From assembly GCF_900102185.1 (NCBI RefSeq), contig NZ_LT629690.1:1550001-1614000 (forward strand): 64,000 bases of DNA, read 5' to 3'. The notes under the pieces are model-generated. The model searched no databases and was not told the DNA's origin. It saw only the letters and a list, made by a program, of their open reading frames with translations. Source of the DNA: Terriglobus roseus. GTDB lineage: Bacteria; Acidobacteriota; Terriglobia; Terriglobales; Acidobacteriaceae. This document shows positions 42,592 through 52,286 of this stretch, piece by piece. The translations under genes and the position numbers were made by a program. Within the stretch, counting starts at the first letter, position 1, and each line of letters begins with the position of its first letter.

Positions 42592-44577
42592 CTAAGCGAA
42601 GAAGAACTCTTTTGTGCGCAGTTCCTTGATGGTGTCGCGCAGCTTCGCAGCCTTTTCAAATTCAAAGTTCTTTGCGGCTTCGCGCATCTCGGTTTCAAGA
42701 CCGGCGATGTGCTTGTCCAGTTCCTGCTGCGATGCGAAGTCCTGCACGGATGCGTCGGTGGTGACATCGACGTAATCGGCCTCGGCGATGCCCACGAGCG
42801 CTTCTCCGATGGGACGTACGACGGACTGTGGAGTGATGCCGTGTTCTTCGTTGTAGGCTAGCTGCTTTTCGCGGCGTCGGCTGGTTTCGTCGAGTGCGCG
42901 GCGCATGCTGTCTGTCATGTTGTCGGCGTAGAGGATGGCGCGACCGTTGAGGTGGCGAGCAGCACGACCGATGGTCTGGATCAGTGATCCCTGCGAACGG
43001 AGGAAGCCTTCCTTGTCCGCATCGAGGATGGCGACGAGCGAGACTTCCGGAAGATCGAGGCCTTCGCGGAGAAGGTTGATGCCGATGAGGACGTCGTATT
43101 CACCTTTGCGTAGGTCACGCAGAAGTTTGACGCGTTCCAGGGTTTCGATTTCTGAGTGCATGTAACGGCACTTCACTCCGACTTCGGTGTAGTAGCCGCT
43201 GAGATCTTCCGCCATGCGTTTGGTTAGTGTTGTTACCAAAACACGTTCGTTCTTGCTGACGCGATCGCGGATTTCAGCGAGCAGGTCGTCGATCTGGCCC
43301 TTGATGGGACGGATTTCTACTGGCGGATCGACGAGACCTGTGGGACGGATGATCTGTTCGGTGACGACGCCTGCGGCCTTGGTGAGTTCGTACGGGCCGG
43401 GTGTCGCGCTGACGTAGATGATCTGGCCGGTGCGGTTCTCGAATTCGTCGAAGGTGAGCGGACGGTTGTCCATTGCAGAGGGCAGACGGAAGCCGTAGTC
43501 AACGAGATTGCCTTTGCGCGAGCGGTCGCCGTGCCACATGCCGTGAAGCTGCGGGACGGTGACGTGCGATTCGTCGATGAAGATCATGAAGTCGCGCGGG
43601 AAGTAATCGAAGAGTGTCGGTGGCGGTTCGCCGGGGAGGCGTCCGCTGAAGTGACGCGAGTAGTTTTCAATGCCGTGACAGTAGCCGACGGACTTGATCA
43701 TCTCAAGGTCGAAGCGCGTGCGTTGATGGATGCGTTGCGCTTCCACCATGCGACCTTCTTTCTCAAGCTGCGCTTCCCATTCGGTAAGTTCCTTAACGAT
43801 TGAATCGATCGCGGCGGACTTGCGTTCAGGCTGCACGACGTAGTGAGACTTGGGGTAGATGGGCAGGCGCGCGTACTTCTGCTTGACGGTGCCGAAAAGA
43901 GGATCGATCTGTGAGAGTGAATCGATCTCGTCGCCGAAGAGTTCAATGCGATAGGCAAGCTCGTCGTAGGTTGGGTAGACCTCGATGATATCGCCACGCA
44001 CGCGGAAGGTTCCGCGGCGGAAGTCGCCTTCGTTGCGCTCGTAGAGGATTTCGACGAGGCGGCGTGTGATGTCTTCGCGGCGGATCTTCTGGCCCTTCTC
44101 CAGCAGCATCAACATGCCGTAATAGGCTTCCGGTGAGCCGAGGCCGTAGATGCAGGAGACGGATGAGACGATGATGCAGTCGCGGCGTTCGAAGAGAGAA
44201 CGGGTTGCGCTGAGGCGCAGCTTGTCCAACTCATCGTTGATGGTGGCTTCCTTCTCGATGTAGAGGTCGCCGCTGGGGATGTAGGCTTCGGGCTGATAGT
44301 AGTCGTAATAGCTGACGAAGTATTCGACGGCGTTGTTGGGGAAGAACTGTTTGAACTCGTGATACAGCTGCGCGGCGAGTGTCTTGTTGTGCGCCAAGAC
44401 GAGGGCGGGGCGGTTGGCGGCTTCAATGACCTTCGCCATGGTGAAGGTCTTACCGCTGCCGGTGACTCCGAGGAGAACCTGATGCTTCTCTTCGTCGCGC
44501 AATCCCTGCGTGAGTTCGGCGATGGCCGTAGGCTGATCGCCCTGTGGTTTGTAGTCCGTCGCGAGCTGAAAATCCAT
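42592..44577 (-). CDS. uvrB: UvrB, excinuclease ABC subunit B
   Basis: A 661-aa helicase-fold protein of nucleotide excision repair. Walker [14 protein letters not shown] near residue 39, the beta-hairpin [12 protein letters not shown] near 94, [23 protein letters not shown] and the C-terminal UVR motif that binds UvrC ([22 protein letters not shown], cited by position 625-650). Length is normal. No dyad like the one at lexA was seen upstream. It ends 20 bases from the convergent EAL gene. Confidence 0.96.
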   Translation of the reverse strand: MDFQLATDYKPQGDQPTAIAELTQGLRDEEKHQVLLGVTGSGKTFTMAKVIEAANRPALVLAHNKTLAAQLYHEFKQFFPNNAVEYFVSYYDYYQPEAYIPSGDLYIEKEATINDELDKLRLSATRSLFERRDCIIVSSVSCIYGLGSPEAYYGMLMLLEKGQKIRREDITRRLVEILYERNEGDFRRGTFRVRGDIIEVYPTYDELAYRIELFGDEIDSLSQIDPLFGTVKQKYARLPIYPKSHYVVQPERKSAAIDSIVKELTEWEAQLEKEGRMVEAQRIHQRTRFDLEMIKSVGYCHGIENYSRHFSGRLPGEPPPTLFDYFPRDFMIFIDESHVTVPQLHGMWHGDRSRKGNLVDYGFRLPSAMDNRPLTFDEFENRTGQIIYVSATPGPYELTKAAGVVTEQIIRPTGLVDPPVEIRPIKGQIDDLLAEIRDRVSKNERVLVTTLTKRMAEDLSGYYTEVGVKCRYMHSEIETLERVKLLRDLRKGEYDVLIGINLLREGLDLPEVSLVAILDADKEGFLRSQGSLIQTIGRAARHLNGRAILYADNMTDSMRRALDETSRRREKQLAYNEEHGITPQSVVRPIGEALVGIAEADYVDVTTDASVQDFASQQELDKHIAGLETEMREAAKNFEFEKAAKLRDTIKELRTKEFFFA

Positions 44578-44660
44578 CCATTTAGTTTACCGTTTCTTCG
44601 CCTTTTTGCGGTGAAGATGCGGCTCGCCCAATGGATGGACTTTCTCCGGTATTCCGGGTT

Positions 44661-47318
44661 TTATTCCGTGCGCAGCGCATCCATGGGATTGGCGGTTGCT
44701 GCTTTGCGGGCCGGTAGAGCGCTGGCCAGGAAAGATGCCAGGCCAAGTACGACGCATGCCGCACCGAGAGTGAGCGGGTCCCAGCCGGAGACGCCGAAGA
44801 GAACAGACTTGAGCAGTGAGGCGGCGAGGACAGCGAGCAACAGGCCGCTTACGATGCCCGTGAGGCTGAGGCGTCCAGCTTCACTCAACACCATGGCGTA
44901 GATGGATTCGCGACGTGCGCCCAGCGCCATGCGGACGCCAATTTCGCGGGTGCGCAGAGAGATGGAGTAGCTGATGACGCCGTAGAGTCCAACGGCGCAG
45001 AGCAGGAGAGCTGCGATGGCGAATGCGCCGGAGAGCCAGGCTGCGCCGCGATGCAGTGTGGCGCTTTGTGAACTGTCGATGCGGTCGCGCATGGTCATTG
45101 CGTCGCTCAAATTGAGGTCGGGGTCGACGGAGCGGACGACTTTGGGGATGGCAGCGATGACTGCGGATTCTCCAGAGGCGACGCGAATGGCCAGAGCCGT
45201 CTGATCGGTGTTTTGATATGCCGAGTCATACGCGGCCGGCCAGATGGGATCGTCGAGGGAGCCTTCATGCAGATCGTCCACAACACCGACGATGGTCTTC
45301 ATGGATTTGGGCTCAAGCGTGGTGTTGCCATACGTCTTGCCGATGGGGTTCTGGCCGGGGAAATACTTCTCCGCGAAGGTGCGGTTGACGACTGAAACAA
45401 GCGGCTTGTCTGCGGTGTCCTGTTCGGAGATGTAGCGGCCTTTCAACAACGGTGTGCCGAGTGCCTGGAAGTATGTGGCCGAGGCGTTGCGTTCGTTGAT
45501 TTCGATGTGTTTCCCGTCGTAGGGACGATCCGGAAAGCGAATCCATTCGGTGTTGCCATTGAAGTTGACGGGCTGCGAATTTCCGAAACCTACTGCGGTG
45601 ACGCCGGGGATGGCGCGCAGCTTTTCAACGACTGCGTGCTGCATGGCGTAGACCTCAGGATCTTTTTCGTATTTCTTTGTGGTTCCGGTGACAACGACCG
45701 TTACAAGATGATCCGGGTTGAAGTTGAGATCCGTATGGAGCAGGTTCGCAAGGCTGCGTGAGAGTAGTCCTGCGCCCGCGAGCAGTACGACTGCTACCGC
45801 AACCTCTGCGATCACGAGTAGTGAGCCAACGCGATTCCAACTGAGGCTACCGGAGCCTGTACCGGCACTGCCTTCTGCGATGGCGCGCTGTAAGGCGTTC
45901 CATGAGATGCGCACTGCTGGCATGAGCGTGAAGAGGACGATGGCTCCGATGGCTACGGTGAGCGAGAAGAGTAGCGTGTCGCGGTTGATAGAGACTGCGT
46001 CGAAGAACGGCATCTGGTCACGCATGTTCTTGGGCACCAGAAGCATGATGGAACGGACGCTTGCGATTGCGAGCACGAGGCCGGTGGCTGCACCTGTAAG
46101 AACGAGTGTGACGCTTTCTGTTGCGAATTGACGGAACATGCGTCGGCGTGTGGCGCCGAGTGCGGTGCGTAATGCAAATTCGCGGCGGCGGCTTTCTGAA
46201 CGTGCGAGCAGCAGGCTTGCCACGTTTACGCATGCGATGAAGCAAAGCAATAGTGCTGCAGAGAGCAGAACGTAGAAGACAGGACGGATGTTGCGAACGA
46301 CCTCTTCTGTGAGCGGCTGGGCGATGCCACCCTGACCGCGATTGGAGTCAGGGTACTGCTGTTCCAGCCGATTGGCGATTGCTTTGACTTCCACGTCGGC
46401 CTGCTGGAATGTGATGCCGGGGTGCAGACGCGCTACGCCGTTGAGCGAGTGGCAACTGCGACGCGCTTCACAGTCACCAGTCTTTGGTGCGATGGCTGTC
46501 AGAAGTTGTAGACGGCCTCGCGGTGCGAATTGAAATTTCTCTGGGAGGACGCCAATGATGGTGTACTTGTCGCCACTCATTTCAATCGCGCGGTTGATCA
46601 CGCTGGGATCGTTGTGGAAGCTGTCGCGCCACAGATCGTAGCTGATCATCATGACCTTGCCAGCGCCGGGAAGATTATCCGACGAGGTGAAGTCGCGGCC
46701 TGCAGCGGGATGTAGCCCAAGCGTCGACAGGAAGTTGGCACTGACACGGATGGCTGGCTGGAAGACGAGGCCTTCGCCAATGCGCATCTGGTATCCGGCA
46801 TAGCGCCACACTGCGAAAGACTCGAAGCTCTTGGCCTGCTGATTCCAGTCCTGGTAGTCCTGCCAGGAGAGGTTAGCGGGCCCCATGATCTCAACCGTCT
46901 CAGTTACCCATGCCAGGCGTTTTGGATCGTGGAAGGGGAGCGGCTTGATCATGGCCGCGTCAACAAAGGCGAAGATAGCGATGCTGGCGCCGAAGCCGAG
47001 CGCAAGTGTGAAGATGGCAGTAAGAGTGAAGCCGGGCTTGCGTTGAAGTTGACGCAGGGCAAAGCGGAGGTCTTGAAGGAACTCTTCAACCGAGGGCAGT
47101 GTGCGACGATCGCGAACGGATTGCATGGTTTGTTCCAGTCCTCCTAATTGCAGTAGCGCCTGACGACGCGCTTCTTCGTGCGAGAGACCGCGGAGTTCGC
47201 CGTCCTCTGTCATCAATGCCAGATCGTGTGCGAGTTCCTCGCGCATGCTGGGTTCGCTGGACGGAGCTGTCCAGAGACCGCGCACGCGGATGAAGAAAGC
47301 ACGCAGAGCGGCGATCAT
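44661..47318 (-). CDS. ADOP-type ABC permease, second copy
   Basis: An 885-aa protein of the same family as the gene at 16043-18793. ATG 47318 shares ATGA with the PadR stop; the frame to 47459 lies inside padR. The N-terminal region (MREELAHDLALMTEDGELRG, then a repeat-like SHEEARRQALLQLGG) differs from the first copy but serves the same place. MacB-like periplasmic domains and FtsX helices follow, ending in ANPMDALRTE. No ATPase neighbour. Its substrate is unknown; only the core is clearly shared with copy one, so the two are not recent duplicates. Confidence 0.92.
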   Translation of the reverse strand: MIAALRAFFIRVRGLWTAPSSEPSMREELAHDLALMTEDGELRGLSHEEARRQALLQLGGLEQTMQSVRDRRTLPSVEEFLQDLRFALRQLQRKPGFTLTAIFTLALGFGASIAIFAFVDAAMIKPLPFHDPKRLAWVTETVEIMGPANLSWQDYQDWNQQAKSFESFAVWRYAGYQMRIGEGLVFQPAIRVSANFLSTLGLHPAAGRDFTSSDNLPGAGKVMMISYDLWRDSFHNDPSVINRAIEMSGDKYTIIGVLPEKFQFAPRGRLQLLTAIAPKTGDCEARRSCHSLNGVARLHPGITFQQADVEVKAIANRLEQQYPDSNRGQGGIAQPLTEEVVRNIRPVFYVLLSAALLLCFIACVNVASLLLARSESRRREFALRTALGATRRRMFRQFATESVTLVLTGAATGLVLAIASVRSIMLLVPKNMRDQMPFFDAVSINRDTLLFSLTVAIGAIVLFTLMPAVRISWNALQRAIAEGSAGTGSGSLSWNRVGSLLVIAEVAVAVVLLAGAGLLSRSLANLLHTDLNFNPDHLVTVVVTGTTKKYEKDPEVYAMQHAVVEKLRAIPGVTAVGFGNSQPVNFNGNTEWIRFPDRPYDGKHIEINERNASATYFQALGTPLLKGRYISEQDTADKPLVSVVNRTFAEKYFPGQNPIGKTYGNTTLEPKSMKTIVGVVDDLHEGSLDDPIWPAAYDSAYQNTDQTALAIRVASGESAVIAAIPKVVRSVDPDLNLSDAMTMRDRIDSSQSATLHRGAAWLSGAFAIAALLLCAVGLYGVISYSISLRTREIGVRMALGARRESIYAMVLSEAGRLSLTGIVSGLLLAVLAASLLKSVLFGVSGWDPLTLGAACVVLGLASFLASALPARKAATANPMDALRTE

Positions 47319-47656
47319 TTTGCAGCCTCTAAGGCCAGGAAGCGAGACATGATTTCGCTGGTCTGCTGCCAGCTCTTTGTCTCGGTGGCGAGGCGACGGT
47401 GGCCGGCGCGGGTGAGGGAATAAAACTTGGCGCGGCGGTTGTTGTCCGAGTTGCCCCACTCTGCTGCGATGTAGCCTTCCTGTTCCAGCTTTACGAGCGC
47501 GGGATAGAGCGTGCCGTAGTTGAGTGCAAGGAGGTCGCCGCTGGTTTGCTCAATGCGACGCGCGATGCCATAACCATGTTGAGCACCCATGCTTTGCAGG
47601 GTTTTCAGCACCATCAGGCTCAGGGTTCCTTGCCATACGTCCGCGCGTTCGTTCAT
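47315..47656 (-). CDS. PadR-family transcriptional regulator, second copy
   Basis: A 113-aa winged-helix protein with VWQGTLSLMVLKTLQSMGAQHGYGIA and YGTLYPALVKLEQEGYIAAEWG. Its stop overlaps the ADOP start by four bases, closer than the first pair. ATG 47656 has AGGAG seven bases upstream, inside a region with two CCATAGG-type dyads. Autoregulation and control of the permease are inferred. Confidence 0.92.
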   Translation of the reverse strand: MNERADVWQGTLSLMVLKTLQSMGAQHGYGIARRIEQTSGDLLALNYGTLYPALVKLEQEGYIAAEWGNSDNNRRAKFYSLTRAGHRRLATETKSWQQTSEIMSRFLALEAAK

Positions 47657-47676
47657 CGAGATCTCCTATAGGGAAC

Positions 47677-47694
47677 CCATAGGGACTCCTATGG
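47677..47694 (-). promoter_or_regulatory. Perfect dyad upstream of the second PadR gene
   Basis: CCATAGG-GACT-CCTATGG, a perfect 7-bp dyad, about 20 bases before the padR start. A second partial copy (CCTATAGGGAACCCATAGG) overlaps the ribosome site region. This is unlike the operator at 19141-19197, so the two PadR proteins probably have different specificity. Confidence 0.5.
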
Positions 47695-47873
47695 TTATCC
47701 AATAGAACACTGCGGCATAAATTTGGCAAGGAGATTCTCGCCGGTTTGCCTTTGTTGTTTGCTGTATACGCTGTTGAGATTGCCAAAGTTCGCGGAAAAT
47801 TTAGGTGTTTTGCGGGGTAAATTCGGGTGTACTCTGCGTGCATTATCTTCTGCCGTTTGTACAGGAGTTCCGC

Positions 47874-49286
47874 ATGGCGACTTCGTCTCTCGCGTTTGAT
47901 GAATCAGCACTGCCTGCTGGCGTTGCGGAAGAGCTGGCTGGGCCGCCCGAACCATCGCTGGGCCCGGTATCTCGTCAAGAGCGCATTGGTGCGTTGGATG
48001 TGCTGCGCGGATTTTCGCTGATGGGCATCCTGATCATGAACGTCACGGATTTTGCCTATGGCTATACCAACTACCTGGTGCCGTTGAGCATGCTTTCGCC
48101 TGTGTTTAATGGGCCACATGCAAAGGCAAATACTGTTGCGTGGATGTTGCGCTGGGTGCTGGCTGAAGGCAAGATGCGCGCAATGTTCAGCATGTTGTTT
48201 GGCGCAGGCGCGGTCTTGTTGACGGAGCGAGCGGAACGGCGCGGTGGCGGCGATCGTGTGGCGGACATCTATCTTCGTCGCAATATGTGGCTTGTGTTGT
48301 TCGGCATGCTGCATGCGCTTCTGATTTGGAATGGCGACATTCTTTTCTGGTACGGCATTACGGGTTTGATCTTCCTGTACCCCATGCGCCACTTGAAGTC
48401 CAAGACGCTGCGAAGGACCGCGGGATGGTTGCTGCTGGTGTGGGTACTGGCTGCGGGGATTGGGCGTAGTGTGGGCGCGTATTACACGAACAAGGGTGGC
48501 GTTGATGCCATTGCCAAGGTGCATGCTGGCAAGACGCTGACGGAGAAGGAACGCAAAGACATTGTGGAGAAGGTGTCGCAGGACAAGGACTGGAGCCGTC
48601 TGCGCGTGGATACAGAAAAAGATATTGCCGATCACAAGAGCTATGCCAAAGCGCTGGCTGCTGATGCGAAAGACGCGATCAAGTCAGAGCAGGCGATTCA
48701 GTTTGCGTTTCCGGATGTGCTGATCTTCATGCTGCTGGGCATGGCGCTGTACAAGAATGGATTTCTTACTGGCGAGCAACCCACGAAGGTGTACGTGTGG
48801 ACTGCGGTGATCGGCTATGCGATTTCATTGCCGCTGGGTGCGGCCGGGGCGATCATTGCGTGGAAGAGCGGTTTTGAGATTGTGAAGTCTACGATCTGGC
48901 TTTTTGCTCCCTACGATGTTTGTCGTGTGAGCGGTGCGCTGGCGAATGCCGCGTTGATTCTGTTGATTGTGCGTGCCGGTGCTTTGCGTTGGGCTACGAA
49001 GGCTGTTGCCAACGTGGGGCAGATGGCTTTGTCGAACTACCTGGCGACCAGTGTGATCTGCCGCTTCCTGTTTGTGTGGGGGCCAACGCACTGGTACGGC
49101 TACATGACGTACTACAAGGTGTATTACGTGATGGCGGGAGTTTGGGCGTTCAACCTGATCTTCAGCGCCATCTGGCTGCGCTACTTCCAGTTTGGTCCCG
49201 TGGAGTGGGCGTGGCGTTCGCTTACGTACTGGCATCGCCAGCCGATGAAGCTGCGTGTGGCGTCTGCGGAGACGGCCGCGGCTTAG
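47874..49286 (+). CDS. DUF418-family membrane protein
   Basis: A 470-aa protein. ATG 47874 has an AGGAG site about seven bases upstream; the longer frame to 47805 is not needed. RIGALDVLRGFSLMGILIMNV starts the DUF418/YeiB-type membrane block, with LFGAGAVLLTERAERRGG near residue 110; about ten helices, with a charged loop of about 90 residues near 215-300. The C-terminal LRYFQFGPVEWAWRSLTYW is the DUF418 signature. Members are proposed transporters or acyltransferase-like proteins; role open. Confidence 0.88.
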   Translation: MATSSLAFDESALPAGVAEELAGPPEPSLGPVSRQERIGALDVLRGFSLMGILIMNVTDFAYGYTNYLVPLSMLSPVFNGPHAKANTVAWMLRWVLAEGKMRAMFSMLFGAGAVLLTERAERRGGGDRVADIYLRRNMWLVLFGMLHALLIWNGDILFWYGITGLIFLYPMRHLKSKTLRRTAGWLLLVWVLAAGIGRSVGAYYTNKGGVDAIAKVHAGKTLTEKERKDIVEKVSQDKDWSRLRVDTEKDIADHKSYAKALAADAKDAIKSEQAIQFAFPDVLIFMLLGMALYKNGFLTGEQPTKVYVWTAVIGYAISLPLGAAGAIIAWKSGFEIVKSTIWLFAPYDVCRVSGALANAALILLIVRAGALRWATKAVANVGQMALSNYLATSVICRFLFVWGPTHWYGYMTYYKVYYVMAGVWAFNLIFSAIWLRYFQFGPVEWAWRSLTYWHRQPMKLRVASAETAAA

Positions 49287-49298
49287 TAAACTAAGAGC

Positions 49299-50753
49299 TT
49301 GGCGAACACTTCAAAGAGAGTCGAAGACCCGTCCACGCTTCGTGGTCATGCGCTGGCTGTTGCGTTGCTGGCAGCAGGTGCGCTGTTTATGGAGAACCTG
49401 GATGCGACGATTATCGCGACCGGGTTGCCAACGATGGCGCGTGACTTCGGCACGTCTGCCATTGCTGTGAATGTTGGTATTACGGCATACCTGTTGACAC
49501 TGGCGATTTTCATCCCGGTGAGCGGGTGGGTAGCAACGCGGTTTGGCGAGCGGCGCGTTTTTACATCGGCCATTCTGATCTTTACCTGCGCCTCTGCTTT
49601 GTGTGGGCTTAGCCATACGCTGCCGTTGTTTACTGCTTCGCGCGTGTTGCAGGGTATTGGCGGGTCGATGATGGTGCCCGTTGGGCGGTTGATGGTGCTG
49701 CGCGCTTCCACTAAGGCGCAATTGATGAAGGCGATTGCTTATACGATCTGGCCTGCATTGGTGGCACCGATCCTTGGCCCTCCGTTGGGTGGATGGATTC
49801 TGTCGTTTACGACGTGGCCGTGGATGTTTCTGCTGAACGTGCCGATTGGTGTGGTGCTGTTTGCGTTGGCGCTGAAGCTGGTTCCGAAGGATCGCGAGAC
49901 GGTTCGTGAGAGTTTTGATCTACCCGGGTTTCTGCTGGCGGGGTCCGCTTCCTTCTGCCTGATGTACCTGCTGGAGTCGCTGGAAGTGCAGCATGCTCCG
50001 GGGATGCAGGCGGCGGTGCTGCTGGTGCTGACTATTGTGTTGTCAGGGGCATTGGTGTGGTGGCTGCGTCGTGCTGAAAAGCCACTGTTTTCACTGGAAG
50101 TGTTTCGTATTGAGACATTCCGCGTGTCGAATGGCGCTGGATCACTGTTCCGGATGGCAGTGTTTTCCGTACCGTTCCTGTTGCCGCTGTTGTTTCAGGA
50201 GGCATTCGGTCTGAATCCGCTGGAGTCGGGATCGTTGACGATGGCGGTGTTTGCGGGGAATCTTGCAATGAAACCGCTGACTGGGCCACTGCTTCGTCGT
50301 TATGGCTTTCGGACGGTTTTGCTGTGGAATGGGACGTTGACTGCGGTGGCGCTGGTGGCTTGCGGATGGCTTCATGCAAACACGCCGAAGGTGATCACGC
50401 TGCTTGTCCTGTTTGCGGGAGGACTTGGCCGGTCGATGGAATTGACTGCATTGACGACCATGGGATTCGCGGACCTTCCGGAGAAGCTGAAGAACAGCGG
50501 CACCACGCTGGCTACGACGATTAACCAGATGACGACGAGCCTTGGTGTGGCTGTTTCTGCACTGGCTCTGCACGGAAGCGCACTGATGCGTGGTGGTGCG
50601 AGTGCCTTTGATTTTCGCGTGGCGTTTTGTGTGATGGCGGGCTTGGCAGCGTTGAGTTTGCCTTCGTACTGGACGATGCATCCTGCGGCGGGTGCGGCAG
50701 TGAGCGGAAACCTGATTCGGCAGGAACGGGAAGCGACGCCCGCGGAGGGTTAG
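49299..50753 (+). CDS. MFS drug exporter, DHA2 (EmrB/QacA) type
   Basis: A 484-aa transporter with about 14 membrane helices. ENLDATIIATGLPTMARDFG near residue 31 is the first-helix signature of the DHA2 group; GWVATRFGERRVF and RVLQGIGGSMMVPVGRLMVL are the following conserved parts. Start is TTG 49299, 12 bases after the DUF418 stop, with a weak AAGAG site. It probably exports toxic organic compounds with proton exchange. Its stop overlaps the stop of the convergent phosphatase gene. Confidence 0.85.
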   Translation: MANTSKRVEDPSTLRGHALAVALLAAGALFMENLDATIIATGLPTMARDFGTSAIAVNVGITAYLLTLAIFIPVSGWVATRFGERRVFTSAILIFTCASALCGLSHTLPLFTASRVLQGIGGSMMVPVGRLMVLRASTKAQLMKAIAYTIWPALVAPILGPPLGGWILSFTTWPWMFLLNVPIGVVLFALALKLVPKDRETVRESFDLPGFLLAGSASFCLMYLLESLEVQHAPGMQAAVLLVLTIVLSGALVWWLRRAEKPLFSLEVFRIETFRVSNGAGSLFRMAVFSVPFLLPLLFQEAFGLNPLESGSLTMAVFAGNLAMKPLTGPLLRRYGFRTVLLWNGTLTAVALVACGWLHANTPKVITLLVLFAGGLGRSMELTALTTMGFADLPEKLKNSGTTLATTINQMTTSLGVAVSALALHGSALMRGGASAFDFRVAFCVMAGLAALSLPSYWTMHPAAGAAVSGNLIRQEREATPAEG

Positions 50754-51463
50754 GGTAGAAGCGCCTGCAGGGCGTCGAGCCATTTGGTGGGGCTATCCAC
50801 CATGGCATCCGGGCCCGCTTCACGAAGTTTTTGAGGTGCCAAGCCGTAACTGCATCCGAGGCAGAGGACGCCGGCGTTGCGTGCAGTGGCAACGTCTACG
50901 TGGGAGTCGCCTACCAGAACGGTTCGTTGTGGGGATACCGGGCGGCCCAGCATTCGGGATGCTTCTTCCATCAATGCCTGCATGCCTTCGGGATCGGGCT
51001 TCTTGGTTGGGAAGCTGTCGCCGCCGTAATTGGCAAAGAAAAACTCGGACAGTCCGAGACCAGAACAGATGACGCGCGATGGGCGATATGGCTTGTTGGT
51101 AAGAATCGCCATCGGAAGAGATGGCGCAGCCGCACGAATCTTGCGAAGTTCACTGATCACGCCAGGATAGACGTAGGTGAAGTCGAGATTATGCGCGCGG
51201 TAATAGTCCAGGAAGAAGGGAATCGCTTGCGCGAAAGCTACTTCGTCCATGCCCCCGGTTGCTTCTAAGGCACGGCGGACGAGCATGGCAGCGCCATCGC
51301 CGATGAACTCTGCGATGCGGTGGGGTGGAAGTTGTTCGCGGCCCAGGAAGGCGAGGGTTGCATTGACCGACGCTGCTAAGTCTTGCTCCGAGTCAATCAG
51401 GGTCCCATCGAGATCGAAGACGAGAAGATCGCAGCGCAATTCGCCGCTGGTTTCCTCAGGCAT
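50750..51463 (-). CDS. HAD-superfamily phosphatase (phosphoglycolate-phosphatase-like)
   Basis: A 237-aa enzyme. The nucleophile Asp is in LLVFDLDGTLIDS, motif II Thr in AILTNKPYRP, Lys in PTKKPDPEG and the acidic pair in LVGDSHVDVATARNAG. A four-helix cap is inserted after motif I, as in Gph/PGMB-like enzymes. ATG 51463 is preferred; the longer frame is the lexA shadow. It overlaps lexA by eight bases and is transcribed after it. Confidence 0.88.
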   Translation of the reverse strand: MPEETSGELRCDLLVFDLDGTLIDSEQDLAASVNATLAFLGREQLPPHRIAEFIGDGAAMLVRRALEATGGMDEVAFAQAIPFFLDYYRAHNLDFTYVYPGVISELRKIRAAAPSLPMAILTNKPYRPSRVICSGLGLSEFFFANYGGDSFPTKKPDPEGMQALMEEASRMLGRPVSPQRTVLVGDSHVDVATARNAGVLCLGCSYGLAPQKLREAGPDAMVDSPTKWLDALQALLP

Positions 51464-52061
51464 ACTTGCGCAACATGCCGAGGACCTTACCCTGGATCGC
51501 AACACGGTCCGCCGGAGCGAAGATGGGGGCCATCTCATTGTTGGAAGGCTGTAGGCGGATCAGGTTGCCTTCCTTGTAATAGCGCTTCAGCGTGGCGTCG
51601 GAACCGTCTACGAGCGCAACGACAATCTCACCTTCACGCGCTGTATTGGTGCGCTCTACCAAGACATAGTCGCCGTTGACGATGTGTTCGTCGCGCATGC
51701 TGTCGCCACGAACTTCAAGGGCGAAGACTTCGCGGTTGCCGATGATCTCAGAAAGGGAGATGGATTCCGCAGTTTCAATGGCTTCCACGGGCCGGCCAGC
51801 GGCGATTCTGCCCATGAGGGGCAGACGCTCGTTCCCCTTGCGTGAGTTCCTTGGAGAGAGAACATCGATGGAGCGGCTGCGATTATGAGCGCGCTGCAGG
51901 AGGCCTTTGTTGTGCAGATTTGTGATGTGTTTGTGCACCGTGGCAAGCGAATTCAGGCCAAGACCAGCCGCAATTTCTTCATAGGAAGGGGAGTATCCCT
52001 TGCGCTGGGTAAAGCCGGAGAGGAAGTCCAAAACCTCTTTTTGTCGCCGCGTAATCGCCAT
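51456..52061 (-). CDS. lexA: LexA, SOS repressor
   Basis: A 201-aa repressor. The N-terminal winged helix (TRRQKEVLDFLSGF, then SPSYEEIAAGLGL) is followed by the peptidase domain: cleavage site A88-G89 in GRIAAGRP, Ser121 in RGDSM and Lys159 in ATLKR. ATG 52061 fits the family start (MAITRRQ). Directly upstream lie a good promoter and a dyad. In SOS response RecA triggers self-cleavage. Confidence 0.95.
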   Translation of the reverse strand: MAITRRQKEVLDFLSGFTQRKGYSPSYEEIAAGLGLNSLATVHKHITNLHNKGLLQRAHNRSRSIDVLSPRNSRKGNERLPLMGRIAAGRPVEAIETAESISLSEIIGNREVFALEVRGDSMRDEHIVNGDYVLVERTNTAREGEIVVALVDGSDATLKRYYKEGNLIRLQPSNNEMAPIFAPADRVAIQGKVLGMLRKYA

Positions 52062-52068
52062 GGCTGAA

Positions 52069-52096
52069 ATTGTAGCGAATAAAAAGCGAACTGCAA
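52069..52096 (-). promoter_or_regulatory. lexA promoter (sigma-70 type)
   Basis: On the minus strand TTGCAG (52096-52091), 16-bp spacer, TACAAT (52074-52069). The expected start of transcription is at or very near the lexA ATG at 52061, so the mRNA may have almost no leader. Confidence 0.65.
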
Positions 52097-52104
52097 GGTA
52101 AAAG

Positions 52105-52121
52105 TTTCTTGAACCAAGAAA
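52105..52121 (-). promoter_or_regulatory. Perfect dyad next to the lexA -35 box
   Basis: TTTCTTG-AAC-CAAGAAA, a perfect 7-bp dyad beginning eight bases upstream of the -35 hexamer. It might be the LexA operator of this lineage, although LexA sites usually overlap the promoter core. It could also serve the divergent regulator gene at 52287. Confidence 0.45.
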
Positions 52122-52286
52122 GCTAATGGGTGGTGCAGCCGTTCCCGATGTGGTACGACTCGCTGGCACCATTCTCACTGAATCATTGTTTTGTTCTCAT
52201 CTGCGCGTCATCTTGGATTGCAGATCGGACGCCGGATTGGAAAGTGCGCCCGCTATAGATGGACAAATTACGCAGGAGACAGAGCA

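Noticed and set aside
52062-52286. Sigma-54 promoter ahead of the OmpR regulator (TGGCACC near 52173)
   Set aside because: No GC at the right distance from the GG, so the match is only to half of the consensus.
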